Counted from the first letter of the stretch, positions 14,723-24,278 are shown. The stretch is DNA of 64,000 nucleotides from SHZI01 sp031395645 (GCA_031395645.1 JANNJM010000083.1:1-64000); one strand, 5' to 3'. A program made the numbers and translations. Notes: generated by a model from the sequence alone, not told the origin.

Positions 14723-17700
14723 CGGGTCTCGGTCACCGCGGGTCCACTTTTGCGCCTAGACGTCTCGCGCTTCAACTTCTCCACCTCCTGGCTCAGATAC
14801 TCGGGTGAGCGGGTCTTGCGCGCGAGCAGTACATACATGGCGGGTATGAGGTAGAGCGTCAGGAACACCGAGATCGTCACGCCGAAGAACACAGTGGCAC
14901 CCAGAGTGCGGCGTGCCTCGGCGCCCGCTCCGGCCGCAAGGATCAGCGGCATTGCGCCAAAGGCGGTACAAAGGCTGGTCATCACTACCGGCCTCAGCCG
15001 GATGGCCGACGATGACACGATCGCCTCAATGAACTCCACGCCCCGGTCCCGGAGCTGGTTCGCGAACTCCACGATGAGGATGCCGTTCTTCGCCGCAAGC
15101 CCGATTAGCATGATCGAGCCGATCTGGCTGTAGACGTTGATCGAAGACCCGAACAACCAGAGGCCTACGAGGCCGCCGGTCAGCGCCAGCGGCACGGTGA
15201 TCAGGATGATCAGCGGGTGCCGGAAGCTCTCGAACTGGGCCGCGAGGACCAGAAAGACGATGATCAGCGCCAGGCCGAAGGTCAGGTACACCGCGCTGCC
15301 GGATTCCTTCAGCTCCCGGGCCTCGCCGTCGAAGGCAATGGTCGCGTTGGGTGGCAGTTCCGTTGTGATCAGCTTCTCCATGTACTTCACTGCCTCACCC
15401 AGGGAATAGCCCGGTGCGAGGCTGGCGGTGAGCGTCACCGACCGCAGTTGGTTGAAGCGCTTCAGTTCCTTGGGTCCAGCTACTTCCTCAAGCTTCACCA
15501 GGTTTGCCAGCGGTACCAGTTGGCCCGAGCGCTCTGAACGAACATAGATGTTCGCCAGGTCCGAGGGAGTCGCCCGATCCCGTGCCACTCCCTGTAACAC
15601 CACGTTGTACTCTTCGCCGCGGTCCACGAAGGAGGTGACGATCCGGGAGCCAAGCATGGTCTCCAGGGTGCTGCCGATTGCCTGCAAGGAGATGCCAAGG
15701 TCATTGGCACGATTGCGATCAATGTTGATTTTGATTTTTGGCTTCGTAGGGAAAAAATCCGACCGCATGCCCAGCAGCTTCGGGTTTTCCGCAGTCACCC
15801 TGGCGATGAGCTTGTCCTGCCACGCCGTGAGTTCCTCGTAGGTATTGCCACTCAGGACGACGGCCAGACCCGAGCCGCTGCTGCGGATGGCGAGGCTCGG
15901 AGGCAGGAAAACCGTGGCCATGGCGCCCGGCAACTGCGACACCTTGCCCCGAATCTCGGCCGAAAGCGTCTCGGAAGACCGTTCACGGACCGTGCGGGAT
16001 TCCAGGGGCATGTAGATGAAGGCTGTGTTCACATCGCCGCCGCCACCCCACATACCGGTGCGGGCTACAACGCGCTTCATGTCACCCGACGCGACATAGG
16101 GCATTAGTTCATTCTCGACGGTTTGCACCTGGCGATCCATGTATCCCGGCGTTGCGCCCTCGGGAGCCCGCATCATCATCAGCATCATGTTGCGGTCTTC
16201 GGCGGGCGCGTACTCGCTTGGCAGCGTATTAAAGATGGCAGCACCGACCGCGGCCACGCCAGCCAGCATCGGCAGCGCAATAACCGGGCGCCTCAGGAAG
16301 CGCCGCAGGGACGCTTCATACCCGGCTGTAATACGCTTTATGAAGCCATCCAGCTTAAGGGCAAGGCGTCCCCTGTGGATGCCTTTGGCAAAGAACTTGG
16401 ACGTGAGCATTGGCACCAGCGTGAGGGCCACTAACCCTGAGAAGGCGATGGCGGCGGCGAGCGAGATACCGAATTCGCCGAACAGCCTCCCGAGGTTACC
16501 CGGCATAAAGGAAATCGGCAGAAAGACGGCCACCAGCACGACGGTGGTGGCCACCACGGCAAAGCCGATTTCCCTGCTCCCATCGATGGCGGCGAGCAGT
16601 GGCGGCTGCCCAAGCTCCATCTTTCGCACGATGTTCTCGAGCACCACGATGGCGTCGTCGACTACCAGGCCGATGGCGAGCACCAGGCCAAGCAGAGTGA
16701 GCGTATTGATGGTGAAGTCGAGGGCCGCCATCACGATAAAGGCTGAGATGATTGCCACGGGAATCGTTACGGCCGGGATGATCGTCGCCCGCAGCGAGCC
16801 GACGAAGGCAAAAATCACGACTAGCACCAGGATCAGCGACTCAACGAGAACCTTCGCGACCTCGATCATCGATTCCTCTACGAACTTGGAAAAGTCGATG
16901 CTGATACCCACCTTGAGGTCGCCCGGCAGGGACGGCTGAAGTAACTCCACTTCCTCCCTGATGGCCTGATTGACCTTCAGGATGTTGGCCTTCGACTGCG
17001 GCACTATCCCCAGGCTGACCCCCGATACGCGATTCGAGCGCGAGAAGAAGCGAGAGTCTTCCGGCTCGATACGCACGTCGGCAACCTCTCCGAGGCGCAC
17101 CAGGTAGCCTTCGCCGCCCGCCGAGGCTGCCTGGCCCCGGCCGATCACCAGTGCCTCGAAATCCTCGGGCTGCTCAAGGCCCGTTTCCGTTCGCAGGGAG
17201 AACTCGCGCTGGCGGGACTCAATTCGGCCAGCAGGGAGCTCGACGTTTTCCCGGCGCAGGGTGTTCTCCACGTCCTGCACGGTGAGGCCGCGGGCGGCGA
17301 GAGCATCCCGATCGAGCCAAACCCGCATCGCGGTTTTCTGGGCGCCGGCAATCCGTATCGTGGCGACTCCGTCGACTACCGACAGACGGTCCACCAGATT
17401 GCGCTCGGCATAGTCGGTGAGATCCATGAGGGAGCGGGTCTCACTCTCCACGCTCACGTAGAGCGTGGCGTCCATCCCCTGGTCCTGCTTGGTCACTTCC
17501 GGCGAGCCGGCGCCTTCCGGTAATTGCTGGAGCAGGCGTGAGACCCGCTCGCGGACGTCGTTGGCGGCGCCGTCCGGGTCCCGATCCAGCGAGAACTCGA
17601 GTGTAATGCTGGAGCGCTCGTCCTGGCTGCTGGAGGTGAGCTTCTGGATGCCGGCGATGCCCGACACCTCATCCTCCAGCACCTGTGTAATGCGTCGTTC

Positions 17701-17877
17701 CACGATCTCGGCGGAGGCGCCCCGGTAGATGGTGCTGATCGAGACCACTGGCGGGTCGATGTCGGGGAATTCCCGCACGGGCAGGCTGGTGGCGGCGATT
17801 AAACCGAGGATCACCAGGATCAGGCTGAGTACCCCGGCGAACACGGGGCGGCGGACTGAAATATCGGAGAGAACCAC
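14719..17877 (-). CDS. RND-family multidrug efflux transporter (HAE1 type)
   Basis: This 1052-aa protein is an inner-membrane proton-driven exporter of the AcrB/MexF class. The N-terminal segment MVLSDISVRRPVFAGVLSLI is typical, as is the FPDIDPPVVSISTIYRGAS start of the porter domain. Proton-relay residues are present: the paired Asp in GLVVDDAIVVLENIV (TM4) and the Lys in LIGLAAKNGILIVEFA (TM10). The adaptor gene lies 23 bases upstream in the same direction. No TolC-like outer-membrane gene is nearby, so a shared one is assumed. Substrates are unknown. Confidence 0.93.
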   Translation of the reverse strand: MVLSDISVRRPVFAGVLSLILVILGLIAATSLPVREFPDIDPPVVSISTIYRGASAEIVERRITQVLEDEVSGIAGIQKLTSSSQDERSSITLEFSLDRDPDGAANDVRERVSRLLQQLPEGAGSPEVTKQDQGMDATLYVSVESETRSLMDLTDYAERNLVDRLSVVDGVATIRIAGAQKTAMRVWLDRDALAARGLTVQDVENTLRRENVELPAGRIESRQREFSLRTETGLEQPEDFEALVIGRGQAASAGGEGYLVRLGEVADVRIEPEDSRFFSRSNRVSGVSLGIVPQSKANILKVNQAIREEVELLQPSLPGDLKVGISIDFSKFVEESMIEVAKVLVESLILVLVVIFAFVGSLRATIIPAVTIPVAIISAFIVMAALDFTINTLTLLGLVLAIGLVVDDAIVVLENIVRKMELGQPPLLAAIDGSREIGFAVVATTVVLVAVFLPISFMPGNLGRLFGEFGISLAAAIAFSGLVALTLVPMLTSKFFAKGIHRGRLALKLDGFIKRITAGYEASLRRFLRRPVIALPMLAGVAAVGAAIFNTLPSEYAPAEDRNMMLMMMRAPEGATPGYMDRQVQTVENELMPYVASGDMKRVVARTGMWGGGGDVNTAFIYMPLESRTVRERSSETLSAEIRGKVSQLPGAMATVFLPPSLAIRSSGSGLAVVLSGNTYEELTAWQDKLIARVTAENPKLLGMRSDFFPTKPKIKINIDRNRANDLGISLQAIGSTLETMLGSRIVTSFVDRGEEYNVVLQGVARDRATPSDLANIYVRSERSGQLVPLANLVKLEEVAGPKELKRFNQLRSVTLTASLAPGYSLGEAVKYMEKLITTELPPNATIAFDGEARELKESGSAVYLTFGLALIIVFLVLAAQFESFRHPLIILITVPLALTGGLVGLWLFGSSINVYSQIGSIMLIGLAAKNGILIVEFANQLRDRGVEFIEAIVSSSAIRLRPVVMTSLCTAFGAMPLILAAGAGAEARRTLGATVFFGVTISVFLTLYLIPAMYVLLARKTRSPEYLSQEVEKLKRETSRRKSGPAVTETR

Positions 17878-17900
17878 GGGCCTGCTCCTCGAAAATGGGA

Positions 17901-18983
17901 CTAGCTGGTGGGCGCAACCTGCACGGCGGACCCGCTGCGCACGCGCTGCGTGCCTTCGGTAATCACGAGGGCGCCGGCGTCGAGCCCCGTGCGGACTTCG
18001 GCCAGGCCTGGCGCACGGCCGCCCAGCTTGACCTCGCGCTCCATGGCCTTGCCGTCTTCCACGATGAACACGTACTGGCGACCCTCCCGGGGCACGAGTG
18101 CCTCTTCGGGAATCAGCAGGACGTTGTCGCGCTTCTTTTCGAGGCTGACCGTGAGAAACATGCCGGGCTTGAGCCGGTCATCATCGTTCGGGACGGTGGC
18201 GATGACCGTGATGGACCGCGTGACAGCATCAACCCGGGAGTCCAGTGAGGCGACCGTGCCCGTGAAGCGTCGGCCGGGGAACACCGAACTCTCGGCGGTG
18301 ATCTGCTGCCCGGGCTTCAGGTCGCTGATGTAGCTCTCCGGCATGGCAAATTCCAGCTTGATCCGGCTGGTGTCGTCGAGAGTCGTGATCACGGTTTCGG
18401 GGCCCACAAGATCGCCGAGGCTCACTTTGCGCAGACCCACAGTGCCGGCAAAAGGCGCCTTAACGGACAGCGTGTCGAGCCGCGCCTTCGCGCCCCGTAC
18501 CTGGGCCTTGGCCACCATCAGGTTCGCTTCGAGCTGGTCCAGGTCCGCCGCGGAGACGGCCTGGGTCGTGGCCAGGGTGCGGCTGCGCGCATACTGATTT
18601 TCGGCTTGCTTCAGTTGCGCCTCCGCCAGGCTCAGGCTGGCGCTTTCCTGACGGCTGTCGAGCGTGACAAGCACGTCACCGGTACGTACGCGCTGGCCCT
18701 CGCGAAAACTGATCCCCGTGATGACGCTGCTTAAGCGGGCGGTCACATCGATTGACTCGTTGGACCGTGCCGTGCCGAGGGCGGTGAAGCGGTCGACGAA
18801 GGACTGGGAAGCCACGCGCCGGGTGACGACCGCGATCGGGCCACCACCCGCGCCCCCGCCCATACCGGGAGGGCCGCCTTGCCCCGGCCGTCCGCCACTC
18901 GCGGGCTTGCCGCCGCAGGCCGCGGTAATCGTGGTCAGGACCAGCACGAACGCGAGGGTGAAAGGACGACGAGAGTTCTTCAA
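17901..18983 (-). CDS. RND efflux periplasmic adaptor (membrane fusion lipoprotein)
   Basis: This adaptor links the RND pump to the outer-membrane channel. A Gly/Pro-rich linker follows the lipobox, then barrel-sandwich and hairpin domains (coiled-coil part around ARSRTLATTQAVSAADLDQL) and the paired lipoyl half ending VKAPFAGTVGLRKVSLGD. A TTG start at 18983 gives a textbook lipoprotein signal, MKNSRRPFTLAFVLVL to TTITAAC, with Cys23 as the lipidation site. A GTG at 19055, only 3 bases after the pepQ stop, would give a 384-aa form with Cys at 47, too deep for a normal signal. The TTG start is preferred. Confidence 0.88.
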   Translation of the reverse strand: MKNSRRPFTLAFVLVLTTITAACGGKPASGGRPGQGGPPGMGGGAGGGPIAVVTRRVASQSFVDRFTALGTARSNESIDVTARLSSVITGISFREGQRVRTGDVLVTLDSRQESASLSLAEAQLKQAENQYARSRTLATTQAVSAADLDQLEANLMVAKAQVRGAKARLDTLSVKAPFAGTVGLRKVSLGDLVGPETVITTLDDTSRIKLEFAMPESYISDLKPGQQITAESSVFPGRRFTGTVASLDSRVDAVTRSITVIATVPNDDDRLKPGMFLTVSLEKKRDNVLLIPEEALVPREGRQYVFIVEDGKAMEREVKLGGRAPGLAEVRTGLDAGALVITEGTQRVRSGSAVQVAPTS

Positions 18984-19058
18984 GGTGATCCGTAGGTAGC
19001 CTGACTGGAGACCCGAAATGCTAGCAGATGGGCCCCGGCATAAGGTCGCCGCCACACG

Positions 19059-20396
19059 TCAGGCTGCTTCGAGTTCCCGGGTGAGATTGCGGTGACCTGT
19101 TCTGGTGACCAGCACGTCGTCTTCGATGCGCATGCCCCCGTACTGCCGCAGGGCTGCAAGACGCTGCCACTGCACGTGCCGTGCGGCGTTGCGTCGCGTG
19201 CGTAGCCGCTCGAGCAGGGTATCGATGAAGTACAGGCCAGGCTCGATGGTGACCACCATGCCGGGTTCCAGCGGCCTTAAGAGACGCAGGCGGGGGAAGC
19301 GCGGGGGGCGCGGCAAATTGCCGCCCCCCGGGCCGGCGAGGTCACCACCCACATCATGCACCTGCAGCCCGAGCAGGTGCCCGAGTCCGTGGGGCATGAA
19401 GTGATCGGTAACACGTGCAGCCAGCATCGCGTCCGGCGACATGCGCACGATGTCCCAGCGCGCGAGCAGGCCCGCGATTTCCCGGTGGGCCGCCAGCTGC
19501 AGTTCGGGAAAGGCGACGCCCGGACGCACTAGCGTGCAGAGGCGTTGCTGGGCCGCGTGCATGTCGCGCACCATCGTCGCGAATTCACCCCGCCGCGCGG
19601 CGTGGGTACGCGTGATGTCCGAGGCATATCCGTAGTGCGTGCATCCGGCATCGAGCAGCAGGCTGTGGCGGTCGCCGCGTGGCAGGCGGAGCCGTTCCCG
19701 GTGCTGGTAGTGCAGCGTCGCACCGTTGCGATTGATCGCGACGATGGCCGGGTAGGGCAGTTCCGCATCCGTCTGGCCGCAGGCGGCGAGGAAGAGCAGG
19801 CCCAGTTCATACTCGCTGCAGCCAGCGTCAAAGCCGGCGCGTACGGCGCGATGGCCAGCCAGCCCCAGCCGTGTGGCCTCCCGCAGGCACTCGACTTCCC
19901 AACCGGTCTTCCAGGCCCGGTCGTAGTCCAGGCAGGTCAACAGTGCCTTCGGGTTGGGGGTGCCCTTGAGGCCGAGGCCCCGCCACTGGGTGGGATCCCC
20001 GAGCAGCACCAGGTGTCGGAGCCGGGCGCAGGCCTTCGCCAGCGCCGCCCGATCCCGCACCACGCGAATGTCGATGAGCCGGTCCCAGGGGCCGCGCGGC
20101 ACGGGCGCTGCCTGGTGCCAGAAGTCTTCAGGCTCGTGGACGAAGAGCACAGGCTTGCGGCCGGGCCTGAAGAGCAGGGCCGAACCCGGCTGGGCCGCCA
20201 GTGGCGCCCACTGCATGAAGAGGGGTTCCGGACGATAGGGGTGGTCCTGGTCGTCCCTATGGATGAGTACCGGCAGACCGGCGCCGATCAGTACGGCTTC
20301 GCCACCCGCACGCTCGAGCGCAGTGGTATAGCGGTCCTTGAGTGTCTCGATATGGGTTCTGTAAAGGCGGGCGGTGAGGGGCACGGTGCTGATCAT
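19059..20396 (-). CDS. pepQ: Xaa-Pro dipeptidase PepQ
   Basis: PepQ (445 aa) is a cytoplasmic M24 metallopeptidase that splits X-Pro dipeptides. The N-terminal domain aligns with E. coli PepQ (YRTHIETLKDRY, then DDQDHPYRPEPLFMQWAPL). The pita-bread domain carries the metal ligands: LLLDAGCTHYGYASDITRTH (two Asp), HGLGHLLGLQVHDVGG (His), VVTIEPGLYFIDTLLE (Glu) and GGMRIEDDVLV (Glu). The ATG at 20396 gives the family N-terminus; the open frame extends further upstream antisense to trpS without resemblance. It is divergent from trpS across 54 bases. Confidence 0.95.
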   Translation of the reverse strand: MISTVPLTARLYRTHIETLKDRYTTALERAGGEAVLIGAGLPVLIHRDDQDHPYRPEPLFMQWAPLAAQPGSALLFRPGRKPVLFVHEPEDFWHQAAPVPRGPWDRLIDIRVVRDRAALAKACARLRHLVLLGDPTQWRGLGLKGTPNPKALLTCLDYDRAWKTGWEVECLREATRLGLAGHRAVRAGFDAGCSEYELGLLFLAACGQTDAELPYPAIVAINRNGATLHYQHRERLRLPRGDRHSLLLDAGCTHYGYASDITRTHAARRGEFATMVRDMHAAQQRLCTLVRPGVAFPELQLAAHREIAGLLARWDIVRMSPDAMLAARVTDHFMPHGLGHLLGLQVHDVGGDLAGPGGGNLPRPPRFPRLRLLRPLEPGMVVTIEPGLYFIDTLLERLRTRRNAARHVQWQRLAALRQYGGMRIEDDVLVTRTGHRNLTRELEAA

Positions 20397-20450
20397 CCAG
20401 TCCGGGTATACCGTCAATATAGACCACCGGCCCCTATAAACTAGCAACCC
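20397..20450. promoter_or_regulatory. Divergent pepQ/trpS promoter region
   Basis: These 54 bases must drive both genes. For trpS, TATAAA at 20435-20440 lies 10 bases before the ATG. For pepQ, TATACC (minus strand, 20410-20405) lies 8 bases before the ATG. Neither gene has a good Shine-Dalgarno, and the -35 elements are weak. Transcripts would have leaders of only a few bases. Confidence 0.4.
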
Positions 20451-21455
20451 ATGGAAACCCATCTCACTGGCATTACCACCACCGGCACGCCTCATCTCGG
20501 CAACTACGTTGGCGCGATCCGCCCCGCGATTGCCGCCAGCCAGCGGCAAGACGTGCAGTCGTTCTACTTCCTGGCGGATTACCACGCCCTCGTGAAGAAC
20601 CAGGATCCGGCTGCCGTCTGCCGGTCCAGCCTCGAAGGGGCAGCCACCTGGCTGGCGCTGGGCCTGGATACGAGCCGCTCTGTCTTCTACCGGCAGTCCG
20701 ACATTCCCGAGATCCCGGAGCTGACCTGGATACTGACGACGGTTACGGCCAAGGGTTTGATGAACCGCTCGCACGCTTACAAGGCTGCTGTGCAGGTCAA
20801 TGAAGAGGCGAAGTATGTCGACACCGACAAGGGCATCACGATGGGCCTGTTTTCCTACCCGATACTGATGGCTGCGGACATCCTGATGTTCAAGGCCCAC
20901 CGGGTGCCGGTCGGCAAGGACCAGAAGCAGCACGTCGAGATGGCGCGGGACATCGCGCAGCGCTTCAACCACATCTACGGGGAGCAATTCGTAATCCCGG
21001 AAGCGGATATCGGCACGAACACCGCTTTTCTCACCGGCCTGGACGGCCGCAAGATGAGCAAGAGCTACGGGAATTCCATTCCGCTGTTTGCGTCCGCTGC
21101 CCAGTTGCGGAAGCTGATCATGAAGATCAAGACGAATTCACTAGAGCCTGGCGTGCCGAAGGAAACCGAAGCCTCGACCCTGTTCGAGATCTTCAGGGCT
21201 TTCGCGACGCGCGCGGAAACGGACAGCTATGCCGCACGCCATGTCGCGGGCGCGGGCTGGGGCGAGCTGAAGCAGGAGTTGTTCGCCTATCTCGATGCGC
21301 ACCTCGCTGGTCCGCGCGGCGAATACGAACGATTGATGGCCGATCCGGGCCATGTAGAGCAGGTGCTCCGGGCCGGTGCGGTCCGGGCTCGGGAGCTCGC
21401 CACTCCATTCTTAAGGAATATCCGCTACGCCGTGGGTATACGGGCATTGGCGTAG
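20451..21455 (+). CDS. trpS: Tryptophanyl-tRNA synthetase
   Basis: TrpS (334 aa) charges tRNA-Trp. It is a class I synthetase: the HIGH-type motif is GTPHLGNYVGAI (residues ~12-23) and the KMSKS loop is GRKMSKSYGNSIPL near residue 200. The AHRVPVGKDQKQHVEMARDI segment is the usual nucleotide and tryptophan-site region. Length matches bacterial TrpS. The LysE-type gene begins 14 bases downstream and may be co-transcribed. Confidence 0.97.
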   Translation: METHLTGITTTGTPHLGNYVGAIRPAIAASQRQDVQSFYFLADYHALVKNQDPAAVCRSSLEGAATWLALGLDTSRSVFYRQSDIPEIPELTWILTTVTAKGLMNRSHAYKAAVQVNEEAKYVDTDKGITMGLFSYPILMAADILMFKAHRVPVGKDQKQHVEMARDIAQRFNHIYGEQFVIPEADIGTNTAFLTGLDGRKMSKSYGNSIPLFASAAQLRKLIMKIKTNSLEPGVPKETEASTLFEIFRAFATRAETDSYAARHVAGAGWGELKQELFAYLDAHLAGPRGEYERLMADPGHVEQVLRAGAVRARELATPFLRNIRYAVGIRALA

Positions 21456-21469
21456 GATCGGACCAACGC

Positions 21470-22078
21470 ATGTCGCCGGAAGTGATAGTCGCGTTTTGCG
21501 CGTTCGCGTTCGTCGCGTCAGTAACACCGGGGCCGAACAACCTGATGCTCCTGGCATCCGGAATGAACTTCGGTTTCCGCGCGTCGATTCCCCACCTCCT
21601 CGGCGTCAGCTGCGGGTTCTTTATCCTGGTGGTTTCGGTTGGCCTCGGTCTCGGTGCGGTGTTTACGAAATACCCGCTGGCGCACGCCGTCCTGAAATGG
21701 GCAGGCGCAATTTACATGCTGTATCTCGCCTGGCGTATCGCAACCTCCGGCACGCCGTCTGCCGAAACAGCGTCAGTCGTCCGAGGCAAGCCGATAGGCT
21801 TTCTGGGCGCAGTAATGTTTCAGTGGGTCAACCCGAAGGCGTGGGTGATGGCCGCAGGCGCATTCGCCACATACGTACCGGCGGCGCCCAGCGCGGCTCT
21901 CGTCTTGGCAATAGCGGCGCTATTTGCCACGATCAATATTCCCTGTATCTCGGGGTGGGCAGTGTTTGGCACGCGACTCCGCCGGTGGCTGCGTGAGCCC
22001 CGGTATGCGCGGGCGTTCAACGTTGGTATGGCGGTGTTGCTGGTGGTTTCGCTCGTGCCGATGCTGCGGGCATCTTGA
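21470..22078 (+). CDS. LysE/RhtB-family amino acid exporter
   Basis: This 202-aa inner-membrane protein has about six hydrophobic segments and the LysE-family signature SVTPGPNNLMLLASGMNFGF (residues ~17-36). The FQWVNPKAWVMAAGAF stretch is also family-typical. Members export amino acids or similar small metabolites. The substrate is not predictable, though proximity to trpS makes an aromatic amino acid worth considering. Start ATG at 21470 follows trpS by 14 bases. The 118 bases after it, up to the convergent vapC end, show no gene or clear terminator. Confidence 0.88.
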   Translation: MSPEVIVAFCAFAFVASVTPGPNNLMLLASGMNFGFRASIPHLLGVSCGFFILVVSVGLGLGAVFTKYPLAHAVLKWAGAIYMLYLAWRIATSGTPSAETASVVRGKPIGFLGAVMFQWVNPKAWVMAAGAFATYVPAAPSAALVLAIAALFATINIPCISGWAVFGTRLRRWLREPRYARAFNVGMAVLLVVSLVPMLRAS

Positions 22079-22196
22079 TAAGCATGGCGATGTCTTAATC
22101 TGAGCGCCATCCGGCGGGAGGAACGCGAGTTGCCGGGGTATGCGGCGTATCGGGAGAGGACTGGGTGCCTGGTGCCGCGGTAGCGGTAGATGGAGA

Positions 22197-22616
22197 TTAA
22201 GGATCCCCGGCCCAGGGGTTGATGACGGTCAGGCCAGGAAAACGAAAGTCCGAGGCGTTTCGAGTGACAAGGCGAAGACCGTGATGCAGGGCCGTTGCGG
22301 CGAGGAGGCTGTCTACGACGGGTAACGGCCGACGCGATTCCGCCACGAGACGCCCCCAGCGATCCGCAATCTCTCCGCTGACTGGAAGTAAACGATTGCC
22401 AAACCAGGCGGAAAAGTCCCTTTCCAGCCAATGCCTCAACTGTTCCTTGCGTTCCCCATCGCGCAGGCGCTCCACGCCATTCCGTAGTTCACCCTGAGTC
22501 AGAACGCTGAGTTGAATTGACTCATAGGGCGCCTTGTCGAGCCACTTCAGCACCGCTGCTGCGGGCTTGCGCCGTGCAAGCTCCGATACGACGTTGGTAT
22601 CCAGCAAATACGTCAA
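22197..22616 (-). CDS. PIN-domain toxin, VapC type
   Basis: This 139-aa protein has the PIN ribonuclease layout: LLDTNVVSEL with Asp6, the Glu of LTQGELRNG (Glu43), Asp102 in LPVVDSLLAATA and Asp123 in TRNASDFRFPG. VapC toxins cut tRNA or rRNA and are held by a cognate antitoxin. Its start overlaps the antitoxin stop by 4 bases. The catalytic acidic set looks complete, so the toxin is probably active if expressed. The exact RNA target is unknown. Confidence 0.92.
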   Translation of the reverse strand: MTYLLDTNVVSELARRKPAAAVLKWLDKAPYESIQLSVLTQGELRNGVERLRDGERKEQLRHWLERDFSAWFGNRLLPVSGEIADRWGRLVAESRRPLPVVDSLLAATALHHGLRLVTRNASDFRFPGLTVINPWAGDP

Positions 22617-22861
22617 AGACGGACGCGACGGGTGGTCGAGGTTGAACGCTTGAGATCAAGATCGACGCCGACCAGCGGCGAGCGACGAATAAACTCGACG
22701 AACGATAGCTTCGGCCCGCTGAGCCGCCGGTAGTCCTCGGCAGATAGCAGTACTGCCGCTGACTTTCCATGCACGGTGATTTCTTGCGGACCCTCCAGCT
22801 GGGCAGATTTTACCAGCTGGCTGAAGCGGGCTTTGGCATCCTGGAGTTGCCAGCAGGACAT
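22613..22861 (-). CDS. Phd/YefM-family antitoxin
   Basis: This 82-aa protein starts MSCWQLQDAKARFSQLVKSA and contains EITVHGKSAAVLLSAEDYRR, the Phd/YefM DNA-binding domain. The C-terminal tail (SFVEFIRRSPLVGVDLDLKR) is expected to wrap around the toxin. It precedes and overlaps the PIN toxin gene, the usual antitoxin-first order. A perfect 8-base inverted repeat lies 26 bases upstream (22887-22905), probably the site of autoregulation. Confidence 0.92.
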   Translation of the reverse strand: MSCWQLQDAKARFSQLVKSAQLEGPQEITVHGKSAAVLLSAEDYRRLSGPKLSFVEFIRRSPLVGVDLDLKRSTSTTRRVRL

Positions 22862-22886
22862 GGAGGACCTCTAGGGTTGAGCTTAG

Positions 22887-22905
22887 TCTGACTAGAATAG
22901 TCAGA
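22887..22905. promoter_or_regulatory. Palindromic operator of the VapBC-type module
   Basis: TCTGACTA and TAGTCAGA form perfect 8-base arms around GAA (plus-strand reading). On the minus strand the centre reads as TATTCT, a possible -10 element, so antitoxin binding would block the promoter. An AGAGG Shine-Dalgarno lies between the repeat and the antitoxin ATG. Operator function is inferred from position and symmetry. Confidence 0.6.
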
Positions 22906-23069
22906 TTGTCGTCCTCTGCAGCTAGCCGCGTCAACATCCGTTTCCAGCATTTGTGACCAGTTTCTCCAGTCCCTGCCCATCAGCTCGGTTTGGCCGGAGT
23001 GACTGATCCGAAGGTTGTGCCCGGATTCGTGGCTGGCGTGCCACCGCTGCTGCTCGCGACGCTCCGGGC

Positions 23070-24278
23070 ATGGAGCCCTCCCTCACGCTCGCGGTTGGCC
23101 CGGTGCGTTATGCCCGGCACCAGCCTGAGACCACGCTGCTCTACCAGCTGGTGTAGCGCCACTACCCGGACTTCCTGGCGGCGCTCGCCGAGCGTGACCG
23201 CCACCTGCCGGCCTACGTCCAGGAAGAGTTCGAGGCCTACCTGAAGTGCGGCCGGCTGGAGCACGGCTTCCTGCGCGTCCGCTGCACCACCTGCCACGCG
23301 GAACGGCTGGTGGCCTTCAGCTGCAAGCGCCGGGGCTTCTGCCCGAGTTGCGGGGCCCGGCGCATGACGGAGAGTGCCGCGCTGCTGGTGGATGCAGTAC
23401 TGCCGGAGGAGCCGGTCCGGCAGTGGGTGCTCTCCGTGCCGTTCCCGCTGCGTTTCCTGTTCGCGGCGGAGCCAGCGGCGATGGGTCAGGTGCTGGCCAT
23501 CGTCTACCGGGCGCTGGCCAGCCACCTTATAAGGAAGGCGGGCTTGACCCGGGCCACCGGCCAGACCGGCGCCTACACACTGGAGAATAGCCGGCCGCGC
23601 TTCCGCCGCGTGCCGCCGCCGAGCCCAACGGAGCTCGACGCGATTCTGACAGTCGTCACCGCCCGCATCGCCGGCCACCTGGAGCGCCGCGGCCTGCTGA
23701 TAAGGGACCTGGAGTCGAGCCACCTGACCCGCGCGCCGGGTGAGGACGCCGCGCTGGAGATCCTGCAGGGCCACTCCATCACCTACCGGATCGCCCTGGG
23801 CCCGCACGAAGGCCGCAAAGCCTTCACGCTGCAGACCGTGCCGGCCCGTGAGCCCACCACAAAACGGTTCCTGGCCACCCACGCGGGCTTTTCCCTGCAC
23901 GCCGGCGTGGCGGCCCTTAAGCCGACACCGCGCGTGCACCTGACGCGCTATCACGGGGTGTTCGCGCCGCACAGTCGGTGGCGGGCCAAAATCACCCCGG
24001 CGGGGCGGGGCAGCGGCGTCAAGGCGGCGGACACGCGCACCCCGGCCGAGTGCCACCGGGCGATGAGCTGGGCGCAACGGCTGAAGCGCGTCTTCCAGCT
24101 CGACCTGCAGAGTTGCGAGGGCTGCGGCGGGCAGGTCAGGGTCATTGCCTGTATCGAAGACCCGCTGGTGATTGGGAAGATTCTGGAGCACCGCGAGCGG
24201 AGCGGGCCCGAGACTGCGGGTGCGGGGCGGCGGCCCGAGGTCCGCGGTCCGCCGCGGGGCGCGCTGGAGTTGGGCTAG
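23070..24278 (+). mobile_element. IS91-family transposase relic, stop-interrupted and internally deleted
   Basis: The frame starts at ATG 23070 (M-E-P-S-L-T) and reads YARHQPETTLLYQLV before a TAG at 23154-23156, then continues in the same frame to 24278. The zinc-ribbon part is clear: CTTCHAERLVAFSCKRRGFC then PSCGARRMTE. Downstream parts such as GHSITYRIALGPHEGRKAFT and RVHLTRYHGVFAPHSRWRA are typical of the family. Two regions expected in IS91-type proteins appear to be missing: the histidine-rich HFH-type segment after QTGAYTLEN, and the tyrosine region after SLHAGVAAL. The protein would lack catalytic residues even without the stop. It lies between two toxin-antitoxin modules. Element ends were not identified. 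Confidence 0.82.

Noticed and set aside
20397..20987. Longer N-terminus for pepQ
   Set aside because: The extra 197 residues are antisense to trpS and do not match PepQ, whose N-terminus begins at ATG 20396.
23154..23156. Programmed read-through or recoding at the TAG in the transposase
   Set aside because: The catalytic regions are missing anyway, so decay is the simpler explanation.
22980..24191. Open frame antisense to the IS91 relic
   Set aside because: The plus strand carries clear transposase segments with zinc Cys motifs; the antisense frame shows none.
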